From Leeuwenhoekiella marinoflava DSM 3653 (GTDB lineage Bacteria > Bacteroidota > Bacteroidia > Flavobacteriales > Flavobacteriaceae), in the NCBI RefSeq assembly GCF_900129005.1, contig NZ_FQUN01000015.1:1-64000 (forward strand): a stretch of DNA of 64,000 nt, in the 5' to 3' direction. Below are positions 7,709 to 15,958 of the stretch, piece by piece (position 1 is the first letter of the stretch; every line of letters begins with the position of its first letter). Both the position numbers and the translations under genes were made by a program. Below the pieces are notes generated by a model. That model was given only the letters and a program-made list of their open reading frames with translations, did not search any database and was not told the origin of the DNA.

Positions 7709-8908
7709 TTATACTCTTATGTGACCATCACCATATACATAGTACTTATTTGTCACAAGCTGTTTAAGACCTAATGGACCCCTATGGTGTAATTTATCAG
7801 TACTTATTGCAAGTTCTGCACCTACACCCATTTGACCGCCATCTGTAAAACGGGTCGAAGCATTATGATAAACCGCAGCCGTATCTATGTTTTCCATAAA
7901 TATTGTTGCTGCTTCTTTATCTGTAGTCATAATTGCACTGGAGTGACCACCACTATACGTATTAATTTTACGCATAGCTTCGTCCATATTCTCAACTGCT
8001 CCTAAAACAATTTTCATCGCTAAAAATTCTTCATACCAAGTATCTTCGTTTGGTATTACTGCATTATCAGCAAGAGCAGCTTTAGACGTTTCATCTGCGA
8101 GAACTTCAACACCTTTTGCTTTTAAAATCTCATTTAATTCTTTGATACGAAATTCATATTCCGGCAGATTTTTATCTACTAAAACTTTATCTAAAGCATT
8201 ACACCCTGAAATTTTATCAGTCTTAGCATTGATGATAACTTCAATAGTTTTTGCCCAGTCCGCTTTAGGATGTACATAGAGGAAGTTGTTACCTCTACCA
8301 CTTACGAGAACAGCGCATTTTGCGTGTTCTTTTACAAAGCCTATAAGACGTTCTCCACCACGTGGTACGATTAAATCTAAAGGTTGATCTGGATTTCTAA
8401 GAAATTCCTGAGTTTCCTCACGATTCATTTGTAACATAGTAATCCATGACTCATCAAGGTCATTTTCTTTTAAGGCCTGTTTCCAGCAATCAACAAGAAC
8501 TACATTACTATGAAAAGCTTCTTTACCACCTTTAAGTAAAATTTTATTATTTGCTTTAAAAGCTAGAACGGCAGCTTCAATAGTTACATCTGGTCTAGAT
8601 TCATAAATAATCATTATGGTGCCAAAAGGTGCTGTTTTGTTGATTATTTTCAACCCGCTATCAAGAGTGTCATTAGAAATTTCTTGACTTACTGGATCAT
8701 CCTGATTACGTACTTCGCGAATAGCCTGAACCATCCCTTTTATCTTAGCATCATTTACAACTAACCTGTCGTAAAGTGCTTGGTCATCTCTATTAAAGGC
8801 TTCTAGATCTTTTTTATTCGCCTCTAGTATTTCATCTTTTCTTGCTTCTATAATTTGCATCATAGAATCAAGAACTTTATTTTTTATATCTGAATTTAGT
8901 AATTGCAT
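7709..8908 (-). CDS. proA: Glutamate-5-semialdehyde dehydrogenase (gamma-glutamyl phosphate reductase)
   Basis: 399 residues. Reduces gamma-glutamyl phosphate with NADPH to glutamate 5-semialdehyde, the second step of proline synthesis. Visible marks are IIYESRPDVTIEA, LKGGKEAFHSN, LIVPRGGERLI and the active-site Cys in TDKISGCNALDKVL. The C-terminus (RGPLGLKQLVTNKYYV) matches the family. It is the last gene of the proC-proB-proA operon, 76 bases after proB, with a terminator downstream. Confidence 0.97.
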   Translation of the reverse strand: MQLLNSDIKNKVLDSMMQIIEARKDEILEANKKDLEAFNRDDQALYDRLVVNDAKIKGMVQAIREVRNQDDPVSQEISNDTLDSGLKIINKTAPFGTIMIIYESRPDVTIEAAVLAFKANNKILLKGGKEAFHSNVVLVDCWKQALKENDLDESWITMLQMNREETQEFLRNPDQPLDLIVPRGGERLIGFVKEHAKCAVLVSGRGNNFLYVHPKADWAKTIEVIINAKTDKISGCNALDKVLVDKNLPEYEFRIKELNEILKAKGVEVLADETSKAALADNAVIPNEDTWYEEFLAMKIVLGAVENMDEAMRKINTYSGGHSSAIMTTDKEAATIFMENIDTAAVYHNASTRFTDGGQMGVGAELAISTDKLHHRGPLGLKQLVTNKYYVYGDGHIRV

Positions 8909-8984
8909 ATTACTCTTACTTTTTTAGTTAATAATTACTCGAAAATTGAGGTTGACTCATTTATGGAGTAGACCTCATAGCGAT

Positions 8985-9755
8985 TTAGGATGAAAATTTT
9001 GTTCCAATTTCCTTACCTTCTAAAAGGTCTACAATCACATTGTGTTTTTTCCCATTTGCTATGTAGCATGTGATATTTTTTCGAGCTGCATCTTTAGCGA
9101 TTTTAAGCTTAGATTTCATTCCGCCACGACCTTCTCCTTCAGCTTTATTGTTTTCTTGAACATATTGTTCAACTCTTTGTTCTGGGTGAACTTCAGTCAA
9201 TTTCTCTGAATTATCATCATCAGGGTGACCGGTGTACAATCCGTCAGTATCAGTTAATAGAATCAAAGCATCAGCATTAATGAGCTCTGCAACTAAACTT
9301 GCTAACTCATCATTATCTGTAAACATCGACATGGTCAAGGATACAGCATCGTCTTCGTTTGCAATAGGAACAATTCCTTCTGCTAATAATCCTTCATAAC
9401 AGTTGATCATATTCTCGCGATGCTTACCTGGTGCAAAATCACGCTTGGTTGCTAATAACTGTGCGCAATGCATTCCGAAGCTATTAAACATCGTATAATA
9501 ATGACGCATCATACGAGGTTGGCCTACCGAAGAAAAAATTTGCCTTCTAGTTGATGGATCTTTAAAATTACAATCACCCAAAACTTCTTTACCAGCAATC
9601 GCAGAACCTGAAGAAACTAATACAGGCTGGTAACCTTTCTCATAGAGTTCGGCAATTTGTCTGACTAACTCTTGAAGAACAGGGCCTACAATGCGGTTAT
9701 TCCTGTTAGTCATTACGTTTGTTCCTACTTTTATAACTACACGTTTTGTGCTCAT
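8985..9755 (-). CDS. proB: Glutamate 5-kinase
   Basis: 256 residues from ATG 9755. The frame is open to 9803, but that would overlap proC, while 9755 gives the expected KRVVIKVGTNVM start 4 bases after the proC stop. It phosphorylates L-glutamate with ATP, the committed and usually proline-inhibited step of proline synthesis. Amino-acid-kinase motifs include VLVSSGSAIAGKE, VPIANEDDAVS, FTDNDELASLVA and GRGGMKSKL. It has only the kinase domain and lacks the C-terminal PUA domain of the E. coli enzyme. Confidence 0.96.
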   Translation of the reverse strand: MSTKRVVIKVGTNVMTNRNNRIVGPVLQELVRQIAELYEKGYQPVLVSSGSAIAGKEVLGDCNFKDPSTRRQIFSSVGQPRMMRHYYTMFNSFGMHCAQLLATKRDFAPGKHRENMINCYEGLLAEGIVPIANEDDAVSLTMSMFTDNDELASLVAELINADALILLTDTDGLYTGHPDDDNSEKLTEVHPEQRVEQYVQENNKAEGEGRGGMKSKLKIAKDAARKNITCYIANGKKHNVIVDLLEGKEIGTKFSS

Positions 9756-9759
9756 AAAT

Positions 9760-10566
9760 TTATTTTTCTTTACCAAGTTCCGTTGCTCGGTCAAAAGCCG
9801 CATAAGCAGCCTCTTTAATTAATTCTTTTACATTATTATCTTCCATTGAATCTAACGCTGCACGCGTAGTACCTCCTTTAGAAGCAACGCGATCCATCCA
9901 TTTTTCCGGAGTTAAATCGGATTCATTGAAGAGTTTTACAGCTCCTTCAAATGTTTGGGAAACCAACACTTTAGAATCATTACCAGAGAATCCCATTTTA
10001 AGTGCAGCTTCTAACATAGACTGCATAAAGTAAAATACATAAGCGGGACCACTACCAGAAATACCGGTAGAAGCGTCAATAAATTTTTCAGTTTCAACAT
10101 GAATTGAAGCTCCGGTGGTATCTAATAAACTTCTTACTGTAAGTAGTTCAATTCTGCTTACTTCTTTAGATTCTGTAAAAGAAGTAACACCCTTACCTAC
10201 TTTAGCAGGTAGGTTAGGCATTGTTCTAATCACTTTTTTTATTCCCAATCCTTCTTGAATAGTATTAATTGTAACACCAGCCATAAGAGAAACAAATAAT
10301 TGTTCTTGGTTTATATAGGGCTTGATATTTTCAAACAAAGATTGGCTATGGTAGGGCTTTACCGCGATAAAAATAACATCTGCTTTTGGCACGCATTCTT
10401 CAACGCTATCATAAGCATCAAATTGAGCCATGGTTGATAAAGCTTCTGTTTTTTGAGGTGAGACATCAAAGATCATAAGCTTATGCTTATTTAAGAATGG
10501 AGAGCTTGCCATACCTTCTGCGTAGGTAAGTCCCATATTGCCAGCACCTAATACTAATACTTTCAT
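9760..10566 (-). CDS. proC: Pyrroline-5-carboxylate reductase
   Basis: 268 residues. Reduces 1-pyrroline-5-carboxylate to proline with NAD(P)H, the last biosynthetic step. The N-terminal Rossmann motif is VLGAGNMGLTYAEGM; VKPYHSQ, RTMPNLPAKVGKG and the C-terminal GISGSGPAYVFYFM and SKGGTTRAALDSM signatures are intact. It is the first gene of the proC-proB-proA operon. The catabolic pruA in this window (32707) runs the opposite direction of the pathway. Confidence 0.97.
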   Translation of the reverse strand: MKVLVLGAGNMGLTYAEGMASSPFLNKHKLMIFDVSPQKTEALSTMAQFDAYDSVEECVPKADVIFIAVKPYHSQSLFENIKPYINQEQLFVSLMAGVTINTIQEGLGIKKVIRTMPNLPAKVGKGVTSFTESKEVSRIELLTVRSLLDTTGASIHVETEKFIDASTGISGSGPAYVFYFMQSMLEAALKMGFSGNDSKVLVSQTFEGAVKLFNESDLTPEKWMDRVASKGGTTRAALDSMEDNNVKELIKEAAYAAFDRATELGKEK

Positions 10567-10938
10567 TAAATAGTTTTTAATTAATTAGTTCGCTTTAGTA
10601 GTTGCAAGTACCATACGAGACTTCATAAAATAGAGAGTATATCGTTTTTTAGAAAAAAAAAAGCTTCTTAAGCTACTGTAGATAGTAGCTGCCGAGCGAA
10701 TATTAAGTAAATGTTAAAAAAGAACATAAAAGTTTGCATCTCAAAATTGACAGAAAAACTGACAAATACTGTATATGTGTCAGTTTTATGGCAGTAATAC
10801 CCCAGAATAAGTCATAATTTTTAGTGGCTGAATATAATTTAGAATAGTATTTTGATTTGTGGAGAATCAAACTCAAAATATTATTGCATAAAAAAAGGAG
10901 CCAAAATGGCTCCTCTTTCTGAATTGTAAATCAAGAAA
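10567..10938. other. Intergenic region between pnp and proC
   Basis: 371 bases without a recognised gene. It holds the pnp terminator (10889-10914), a 10-bp inverted repeat with 13-nt loop (10755-10764 with 10778-10787, AAAACTGACA/TGTCAGTTTT), and a minus-strand hairpin (10671-10677 with 10684-10690) followed by an AGCTT/AAGCT mini-stem and a ten-T run ending near 10653. A 13-codon frame on the minus strand (10585-10626) just before proC contains no proline codons, so it does not look like a proline attenuator peptide. Confidence 0.5.
10889..10914 (-). terminator. Terminator after pnp
   Basis: Stem AGGAGCC (10896-10902) / GGCTCCT (10908-10914), 5-nt loop, seven T's on the minus strand, 25 bases past the pnp stop. 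Confidence 0.85.
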
Positions 10939-13176
10939 TTAATCTCTTTTACGATCTCTATTTCTGTTGTCACGATCACGATTATCTCGTGAACCGCGAT
11001 CTTTATGATCAGTTCTAGGAGCGCGTTCTTTGTAACCTTCAGGTTTTTCAAGTAATGCTTTACGCGATACTTTTTCCTTACGGGTGCGTGAATCAATACC
11101 GAAATATTTTACTTCAAAAACATCTCCCATGTTGACAACGTCACTTACGTTTTCAGTACGTTCCCAAGCTAGTTCAGATACGTGCAATAAAACTTCGTTA
11201 CCCGGAGCTTCAAGGTATTCTACAACAGCACCAAAATCTAACATTTTTATCACTTTTACTTCGTAGCTGTTTCCAACCACAGGCTTAAAGGTGATAGAAT
11301 CAATTTTAGCAAGAACTGCGTTGATACCTTCTTGACCAGTTCCTAAGATTTCTACAACACCTTCTTCGGTTACAGGATCTTCGTTTATAACGATAGTCGT
11401 ACCTGTTTCTTTCTGAAGTTCTTGTATCACTTTTCCTCCTGGTCCTATGAGTGCACCAATGTACTCATTAGGAATGCGTACAGAAACCATTTTAGGAGCA
11501 TACTCTTTCACGTCTTCACGTGCAGTAGCGATAGTATCAGTGATCTTTTCTAAGATATGTAAACGACCATCACGAGCTTGTTTTAAAGCATTAACAAGAA
11601 TTTCATATGAAAGTCCTTTTACTTTAATATCCATTTGGCAAGCCGTGATGCCATCTGCTGTACCGGTAACTTTAAAGTCCATATCTCCTAAGTGATCTTC
11701 ATCACCTAAAATATCAGAAAGAACTGCGTATTTACCAGACTCACCATCAGAAATTAATCCCATAGCGATACCAGAAACCGGTTTCTTAAGCTGAACACCA
11801 GCATCCATCATTGCCATAGTACCCGCACAAACTGTTGCCATTGAAGAAGAACCGTTAGATTCTAAAATTTCTGAAACAACACGCACAGTGTATGGGCAAT
11901 CTGCAGGAACCATTCCTTTTAAAGCACGTTGTGCTAAGTTACCGTGACCTACCTCACGACGAGAAGTACCTCTAATTGGGCGCGCCTCACCAGTTGAGAA
12001 AGGAGGGAAATTGTAATGTAAATAGAATTTTTCTTCACCTTCGTAAGATGGCATGTCTATTTGATTTGCTTCTCTAGAAGTACCTAAAGTAACTGTAGCT
12101 AGAGCCTGAGTTTCCCCACGAGTAAAGATTGAAGAACCATGCACAGATGGTAAATAATCTGTCTCACACCAGATTGGGCGAATCTCTGTAGTCTTACGAC
12201 CATCTAGACGTAAACCTTCGTTTAACGTAAGATCACGTACAGCCGCTTTTTCCGCTTTGCTGTAATATTTTGAAACTAAATCACCAAAATCTTCTAACTC
12301 TTCTTCAGAGAAAGTAGCTTTTACTTCTTCTTTAATAGTATCAAAAGCTGTGCTACGCTCGTGTTTAGAAGATCCAGCTTTGGCTACTTCATAAACTTTA
12401 TCATAACTAAGATCGTAAACCTTTTTCTCAAGATCTGCGTCTTCGCGTTCTCCTGCGTACTCCCGTGTTTCTTTTTTGCCAAAAGCCTCAGCTAGTTTTA
12501 TCTGAGCAGCACACTGAACTTTGATAGCCTCGTGAGCAGCTTTAATAGCTTCGGTCATTTCTTCTTCAGAAATCTCATCCATCTCGCCTTCTACCATCAT
12601 TACTGAATCTGCAGAAGCACCAATTACCATGTCGATATCAGATTCTGCAAGTTGAGTTCTTGATGGGTTGATGATAAACTCACCGTTTATACGACCAACA
12701 CGAACTTCAGAAATAGCGCACTCAAATGGGAAATCTGAAAGTTGAATTGCTGCAGAAGCGGCAAGACCAGCCATTGCATCAGGCATAACATCATCATCAT
12801 GAGACATCAACTGAATCATAACCTGAGTTTCTGCGTGGTAATCTTTAGGGAAAAGTGGGCGTAGTACGCGGTCTACAAGACGCATAGTAAGTACTTCGCC
12901 ATCACTAGGGCGTGCTTCTCTTTTGAAGAAACCACCCGGGTAGCGACCTGCTGCCGCAAATTTTTCGCGATAATCTACCGTTAGCGGAAGAAAATCAACA
13001 TCACTCTGCTTGTAGTTAGAAACTACTGTACAAAGCAACATACATTTACCGGATTGAACAACAACAGAACCGTGTGCCTGTTTTGCTAATTTTCCGGTTT
13101 CGATAGAGATTTCTCTACCATCACCAAGGTCTATGACCTCTTTGAAAGTTTGTGGAATCATATTTTGATTTTTCAT
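10939..13176 (-). CDS. pnp: Polyribonucleotide nucleotidyltransferase (PNPase)
   Basis: 745 residues. A phosphorolytic 3'-5' exoribonuclease acting in mRNA decay. Two RNase PH-type domains (first around [11 protein letters not shown] and [12 protein letters not shown]; second around [27 protein letters not shown] and [16 protein letters not shown]) are followed by a KH domain ([14 protein letters not shown]), an S1 domain ([20 protein letters not shown]) and a highly charged Arg/Asp tail of about 25 residues. rpsO lies upstream, the classic rpsO-pnp order, but a terminator and a separate promoter lie between them. Confidence 0.98.
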   Translation of the reverse strand: MKNQNMIPQTFKEVIDLGDGREISIETGKLAKQAHGSVVVQSGKCMLLCTVVSNYKQSDVDFLPLTVDYREKFAAAGRYPGGFFKREARPSDGEVLTMRLVDRVLRPLFPKDYHAETQVMIQLMSHDDDVMPDAMAGLAASAAIQLSDFPFECAISEVRVGRINGEFIINPSRTQLAESDIDMVIGASADSVMMVEGEMDEISEEEMTEAIKAAHEAIKVQCAAQIKLAEAFGKKETREYAGEREDADLEKKVYDLSYDKVYEVAKAGSSKHERSTAFDTIKEEVKATFSEEELEDFGDLVSKYYSKAEKAAVRDLTLNEGLRLDGRKTTEIRPIWCETDYLPSVHGSSIFTRGETQALATVTLGTSREANQIDMPSYEGEEKFYLHYNFPPFSTGEARPIRGTSRREVGHGNLAQRALKGMVPADCPYTVRVVSEILESNGSSSMATVCAGTMAMMDAGVQLKKPVSGIAMGLISDGESGKYAVLSDILGDEDHLGDMDFKVTGTADGITACQMDIKVKGLSYEILVNALKQARDGRLHILEKITDTIATAREDVKEYAPKMVSVRIPNEYIGALIGPGGKVIQELQKETGTTIVINEDPVTEEGVVEILGTGQEGINAVLAKIDSITFKPVVGNSYEVKVIKMLDFGAVVEYLEAPGNEVLLHVSELAWERTENVSDVVNMGDVFEVKYFGIDSRTRKEKVSRKALLEKPEGYKERAPRTDHKDRGSRDNRDRDNRNRDRKRD

Positions 13177-13313
13177 CTGTATCTATAAAAGATACTGTTA
13201 AACATTAGCTGCAAACCATTAAGGTTAGCGGCAGGGTCGTTGTGTTGTTGTGTGTAGTGTTTGACCAATGAAAAACCTAAGGATAGCTTTCTTTGCCCTT
13301 GCGGGACTTTAAC

Positions 13314-13321
13314 CAAAAGTA
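13314..13321 (-). promoter_or_regulatory. pnp promoter (-7 box) with long leader
   Basis: The minus strand reads TACTTTTG, an exact TAnnTTTG box, and a TTTTTG string lies about 23 bases further upstream. Transcription would begin near 13307, giving a leader of about 130 nt before the pnp ATG. That leader contains small hairpins (CCC/GGG around a GCAA loop; AACC/GGTT; GTATC/GATAC just before the start). pnp leaders are autoregulated in enterobacteria; whether this one is, is unknown. Confidence 0.6.
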
Positions 13322-13365
13322 TGGTTTTTATTTTATTGAATGCTCAAAAATTAAGTTGAGACAAT

Positions 13366-13405
13366 CAGTTTTAAAAATAAACGGGGCTGAAACTCAGCCC
13401 CGTTT
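13366..13405 (-). terminator. Terminator after rpsO
   Basis: A 12-bp perfect stem (13379-13390 with 13394-13405, core CGGGGCTGA/TCAGCCCCG), 3-nt loop, then a T-rich tail on the minus strand. It starts 10 bases after rpsO. Confidence 0.9.
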
Positions 13406-13415
13406 AAAATAAGAA

Positions 13416-13685
13416 TTATTTTCTTAAACCTAATTCTTTAACAATAGCACGATATCTGTTGATATCTTTCTTAGTTAAATAGTCAAGTAAAGCTCTACGC
13501 TTACCTACTAATTTTACTAGAGAACGCTCTGTGTTAAAATCCTTACGGTTCTTTTTTAAGTGTCCTGTTAAATGGTTGATGCGGTGTGTGAACAACGCAA
13601 TTTGCCCTTCTGCAGATCCAGTATCGTTTTTGTCTTTACCGAACTGACTGAAAATTTCATCTTTCTTTTCTTGAGTAAGATACAT
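13416..13685 (-). CDS. rpsO: 30S ribosomal protein S15
   Basis: 89 residues from ATG 13685 (MYLTQEKKDEI), the universal S15 length. An in-frame ATG at 13745 would add 20 residues not seen in the family. S15 binds the central domain of 16S rRNA early in small-subunit assembly. GSAEGQIALFTHRINHLTGHLK, the conserved helix pair and LVGKRRALLDYL are present. It is monocistronic by its strong terminator, although pnp follows on the same strand. Confidence 0.97.
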   Translation of the reverse strand: MYLTQEKKDEIFSQFGKDKNDTGSAEGQIALFTHRINHLTGHLKKNRKDFNTERSLVKLVGKRRALLDYLTKKDINRYRAIVKELGLRK

Positions 13686-13781
13686 GCCAATATTGTTTAA
13701 AATAGTTTTTATGTATTCAACGAGGCTATCCCGTTGAGCCGGCAAAGATACAATTAATTCTCAAAAGAGGGCTAAACTTTT

Positions 13782-14639
13782 TTAATTACGAATTGCCTGA
13801 TTAAGAATCAAGTCAATATAAAGATTGATGTTTTTCTTAAGTTCTTTACGATGTGTGATGAAATCTAAGAAGCCGTGCTCCTTTAAAAACTCTGCAGTTT
13901 GAAAATCTTCTGGTAATTCTTGACCGGTTGTATCTCTTACAACACGAGGACCAGCAAAACCAATTAGTGCGCCAGGTTCAGAAATATTGATATCTCCTAG
14001 CATTGCAAAAGAAGCAGTAGTACCACCTGTAGTAGGGTCTGTACAAAGTGAAATATATGGTATTTTGGCTTCTGCTAATTGAGCCAATTTAGCTGATGTC
14101 TTTGCTAGCTGCATTAAAGATAGTGCAGCTTCCATCATACGAGCACCTCCAGATTTTGATATAATTACTAAAGGCACGTTGTTTTTTAAGGAATAGTCTG
14201 CAGCACGTGCAATTTTTTCACCTACAACAGAACCCATAGAACCACCGATGAATTTAAAATCCATAGCAGCGACAACAAGATCTTTACCACAACTTTTTCC
14301 TACAGCCGTTCGCACAGCATCTTTAAGTCCGGTTTTTGCTTCAGCATCTTTAAGGCGATCAACATATTTTTTAGTGTCCTCAAATCCTAATGGATCTTTA
14401 GAACTAAGATTCTTGTCTAGTTCTTTGTATTTACCTTCATCAAAAAGGATCGAAAAATACTCATTACTACCTATTCTTACGTGGTAATCATCTTCTGGAC
14501 TTACATAAAAGTTTTTTGCAAGCTCGTCTGCATCAATGATTTTACCGGTAGGGGATTTGTACCAAAGTCCTTTGGGTACATCTTTTTTGTTTTCGGTAGC
14601 AGTTTGTATTCCTTTTTCTTTCCGTTTAAACCAAGCCAT
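13782..14639 (-). CDS. accD: Acetyl-CoA carboxylase carboxyltransferase subunit beta
   Basis: 285 residues. With AccA it moves the carboxyl group from biotin to acetyl-CoA, making malonyl-CoA for fatty-acid synthesis. The carboxyltransferase core is clear: [32 protein letters not shown] and [13 protein letters not shown]. The N-terminal region that forms a four-Cys zinc ribbon in E. coli AccD is present by alignment ([31 protein letters not shown]), but all four Cys positions are other residues, so zinc binding there is not expected. Confidence 0.95.
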   Translation of the reverse strand: MAWFKRKEKGIQTATENKKDVPKGLWYKSPTGKIIDADELAKNFYVSPEDDYHVRIGSNEYFSILFDEGKYKELDKNLSSKDPLGFEDTKKYVDRLKDAEAKTGLKDAVRTAVGKSCGKDLVVAAMDFKFIGGSMGSVVGEKIARAADYSLKNNVPLVIISKSGGARMMEAALSLMQLAKTSAKLAQLAEAKIPYISLCTDPTTGGTTASFAMLGDINISEPGALIGFAGPRVVRDTTGQELPEDFQTAEFLKEHGFLDFITHRKELKKNINLYIDLILNQAIRN

Positions 14640-14763
14640 AATTTGTGCTTTTTAATTTGTAAGCTACTCACAACCGTGAGATTTAATTGCTGTTAGGGGA
14701 CACCCTCAAATTACTAAATGACCAAAACCAACATTATAAAATGAGCCAGTTAAATGTATAGGT

Positions 14764-14796
14764 CGAAAAAACCTCAGAAAATTAATTCTGAGGTTT
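14764..14796 (-). terminator. Terminator after fbaA
   Basis: An 11-bp stem (14769-14779 with 14786-14796, AACCTCAGAA/TTCTGAGGTT), 6-nt loop, T-run on the minus strand, 26 bases past the fbaA stop. Confidence 0.85.
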
Positions 14797-14805
14797 CAAT
14801 ATTAT

Positions 14806-14821
14806 TTTCGCGAAAGCGAAA
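14806..14821. repeat. Short TTTCGC-GAAA-GCGAAA palindrome abutting fbaA
   Basis: A 6-bp stem with a GAAA loop touching the last base before the fbaA stop. Similar CGCTTTCGCGAAAGCG-type palindromes occur widely in flavobacterial intergenic regions as I remember them; only one copy is in this window. Confidence 0.4.
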
Positions 14822-15889
14822 TTACAAAGTATTTACGTTATTTAAATCTTCAAATGCTTTTTCTAATCGAGCTGTAAAAGACTCTTCTCCTTTACGCAAC
14901 CAAACGCGAGGGTCGTAATATTTTTTGTTAGGGCTGTCTGCACCTGAAGGATTACCTATCTGAGCTTGCAGGTAATCTGCATTTGCATCAAAATATTTAC
15001 GAATACCTTCAGTAAATGCCCATTGTAAATCTGTGTCAATGTTCATTTTGATCACACCGTAGCTAATACCCTCTCGTATCTCTTCTACAGTAGAACCACT
15101 TCCTCCGTGAAATACAAAGTCAATATGGTTTTCTTCTACACCATATTTCTCAGTGATATATTCCTGAGAATTCTTAAGTATTTTTGGAGTTAATTTTACG
15201 TTACCAGGCTTATAAACCCCGTGAACGTTACCAAAAGCAGCAGCGATAGTAAATTGATCACTTACTTTGCTTAACTCTTCATAAGCATAAGCAACTTCTT
15301 CTGGCTGTGTGTATAACTTAGAAATATCAACATCAGAGTTGTCTACACCATCTTCTTCACCACCAGTGATTCCTAGTTCAATTTCAAGAGTCATTTCCAT
15401 TTTGCTCATACGCTCTAGGTATTTTTTGCAAAGCTCAATGTTCTCTTCAATTGGCTCTTCACTCAAGTCGATCATATGCGAGCTAAAAAGGGAATGGCCA
15501 TGTTCTTTATAATATTCTTCTGAAGCATCAAGAAGTCCATCAATCCAAGGCAATAATTTTTTAGCACAGTGGTCTGTATGTAAAATTACAGTTGCACCAT
15601 AACGTTTTGCAAGTTCATGAACGTGTTTTGCTCCTGCGATACCACCTGCGATTGCCGCTTGTTGGTTTTCGTTAGAGTAACCTTTACCAGCGTTGAACTG
15701 AGCACCACCGTTAGAAAACTGAAGAATAACCGGAGCGTTAAGTTTTGCAGCAGTTTCTAAAACACCATTGATAGTGTTAGAGCCTATTACATTTACAGCT
15801 GGCAATGCATAACCGTTTTCTTTAGCGTGTTTAAAAATTGCTTGAACTTCTTTTCCGGTCGCAACTCCCGGTTTGATACTATGACTCAT
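14822..15889 (-). CDS. fbaA: Class II (zinc-dependent) fructose-bisphosphate aldolase
   Basis: 355 residues, class IIA length. Cleaves or forms fructose 1,6-bisphosphate in glycolysis and gluconeogenesis. Zinc ligands and substrate loops are visible: ILHTDHCAKK, LEIELGITGGEEDG, AAFGNVHGVY, FVFHGGSGST and KMNIDTDLQWAFT. It is an isolated gene between accD and the TamA-like gene, all on the same strand, with its own terminator. Confidence 0.97.
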   Translation of the reverse strand: MSHSIKPGVATGKEVQAIFKHAKENGYALPAVNVIGSNTINGVLETAAKLNAPVILQFSNGGAQFNAGKGYSNENQQAAIAGGIAGAKHVHELAKRYGATVILHTDHCAKKLLPWIDGLLDASEEYYKEHGHSLFSSHMIDLSEEPIEENIELCKKYLERMSKMEMTLEIELGITGGEEDGVDNSDVDISKLYTQPEEVAYAYEELSKVSDQFTIAAAFGNVHGVYKPGNVKLTPKILKNSQEYITEKYGVEENHIDFVFHGGSGSTVEEIREGISYGVIKMNIDTDLQWAFTEGIRKYFDANADYLQAQIGNPSGADSPNKKYYDPRVWLRKGEESFTARLEKAFEDLNNVNTL

Positions 15890-15958
15890 TATTTGTTTGT
15901 TTACTTAGTTAGAGGGCATAAAATTAATAAATAATTAGGGTTTGACCTCTTAATTCTA

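Noticed and set aside
9756-9803. Longer N-terminus for ProB
   Set aside because: It overlaps the proC coding end; the kinase fold begins right at ATG 9755.
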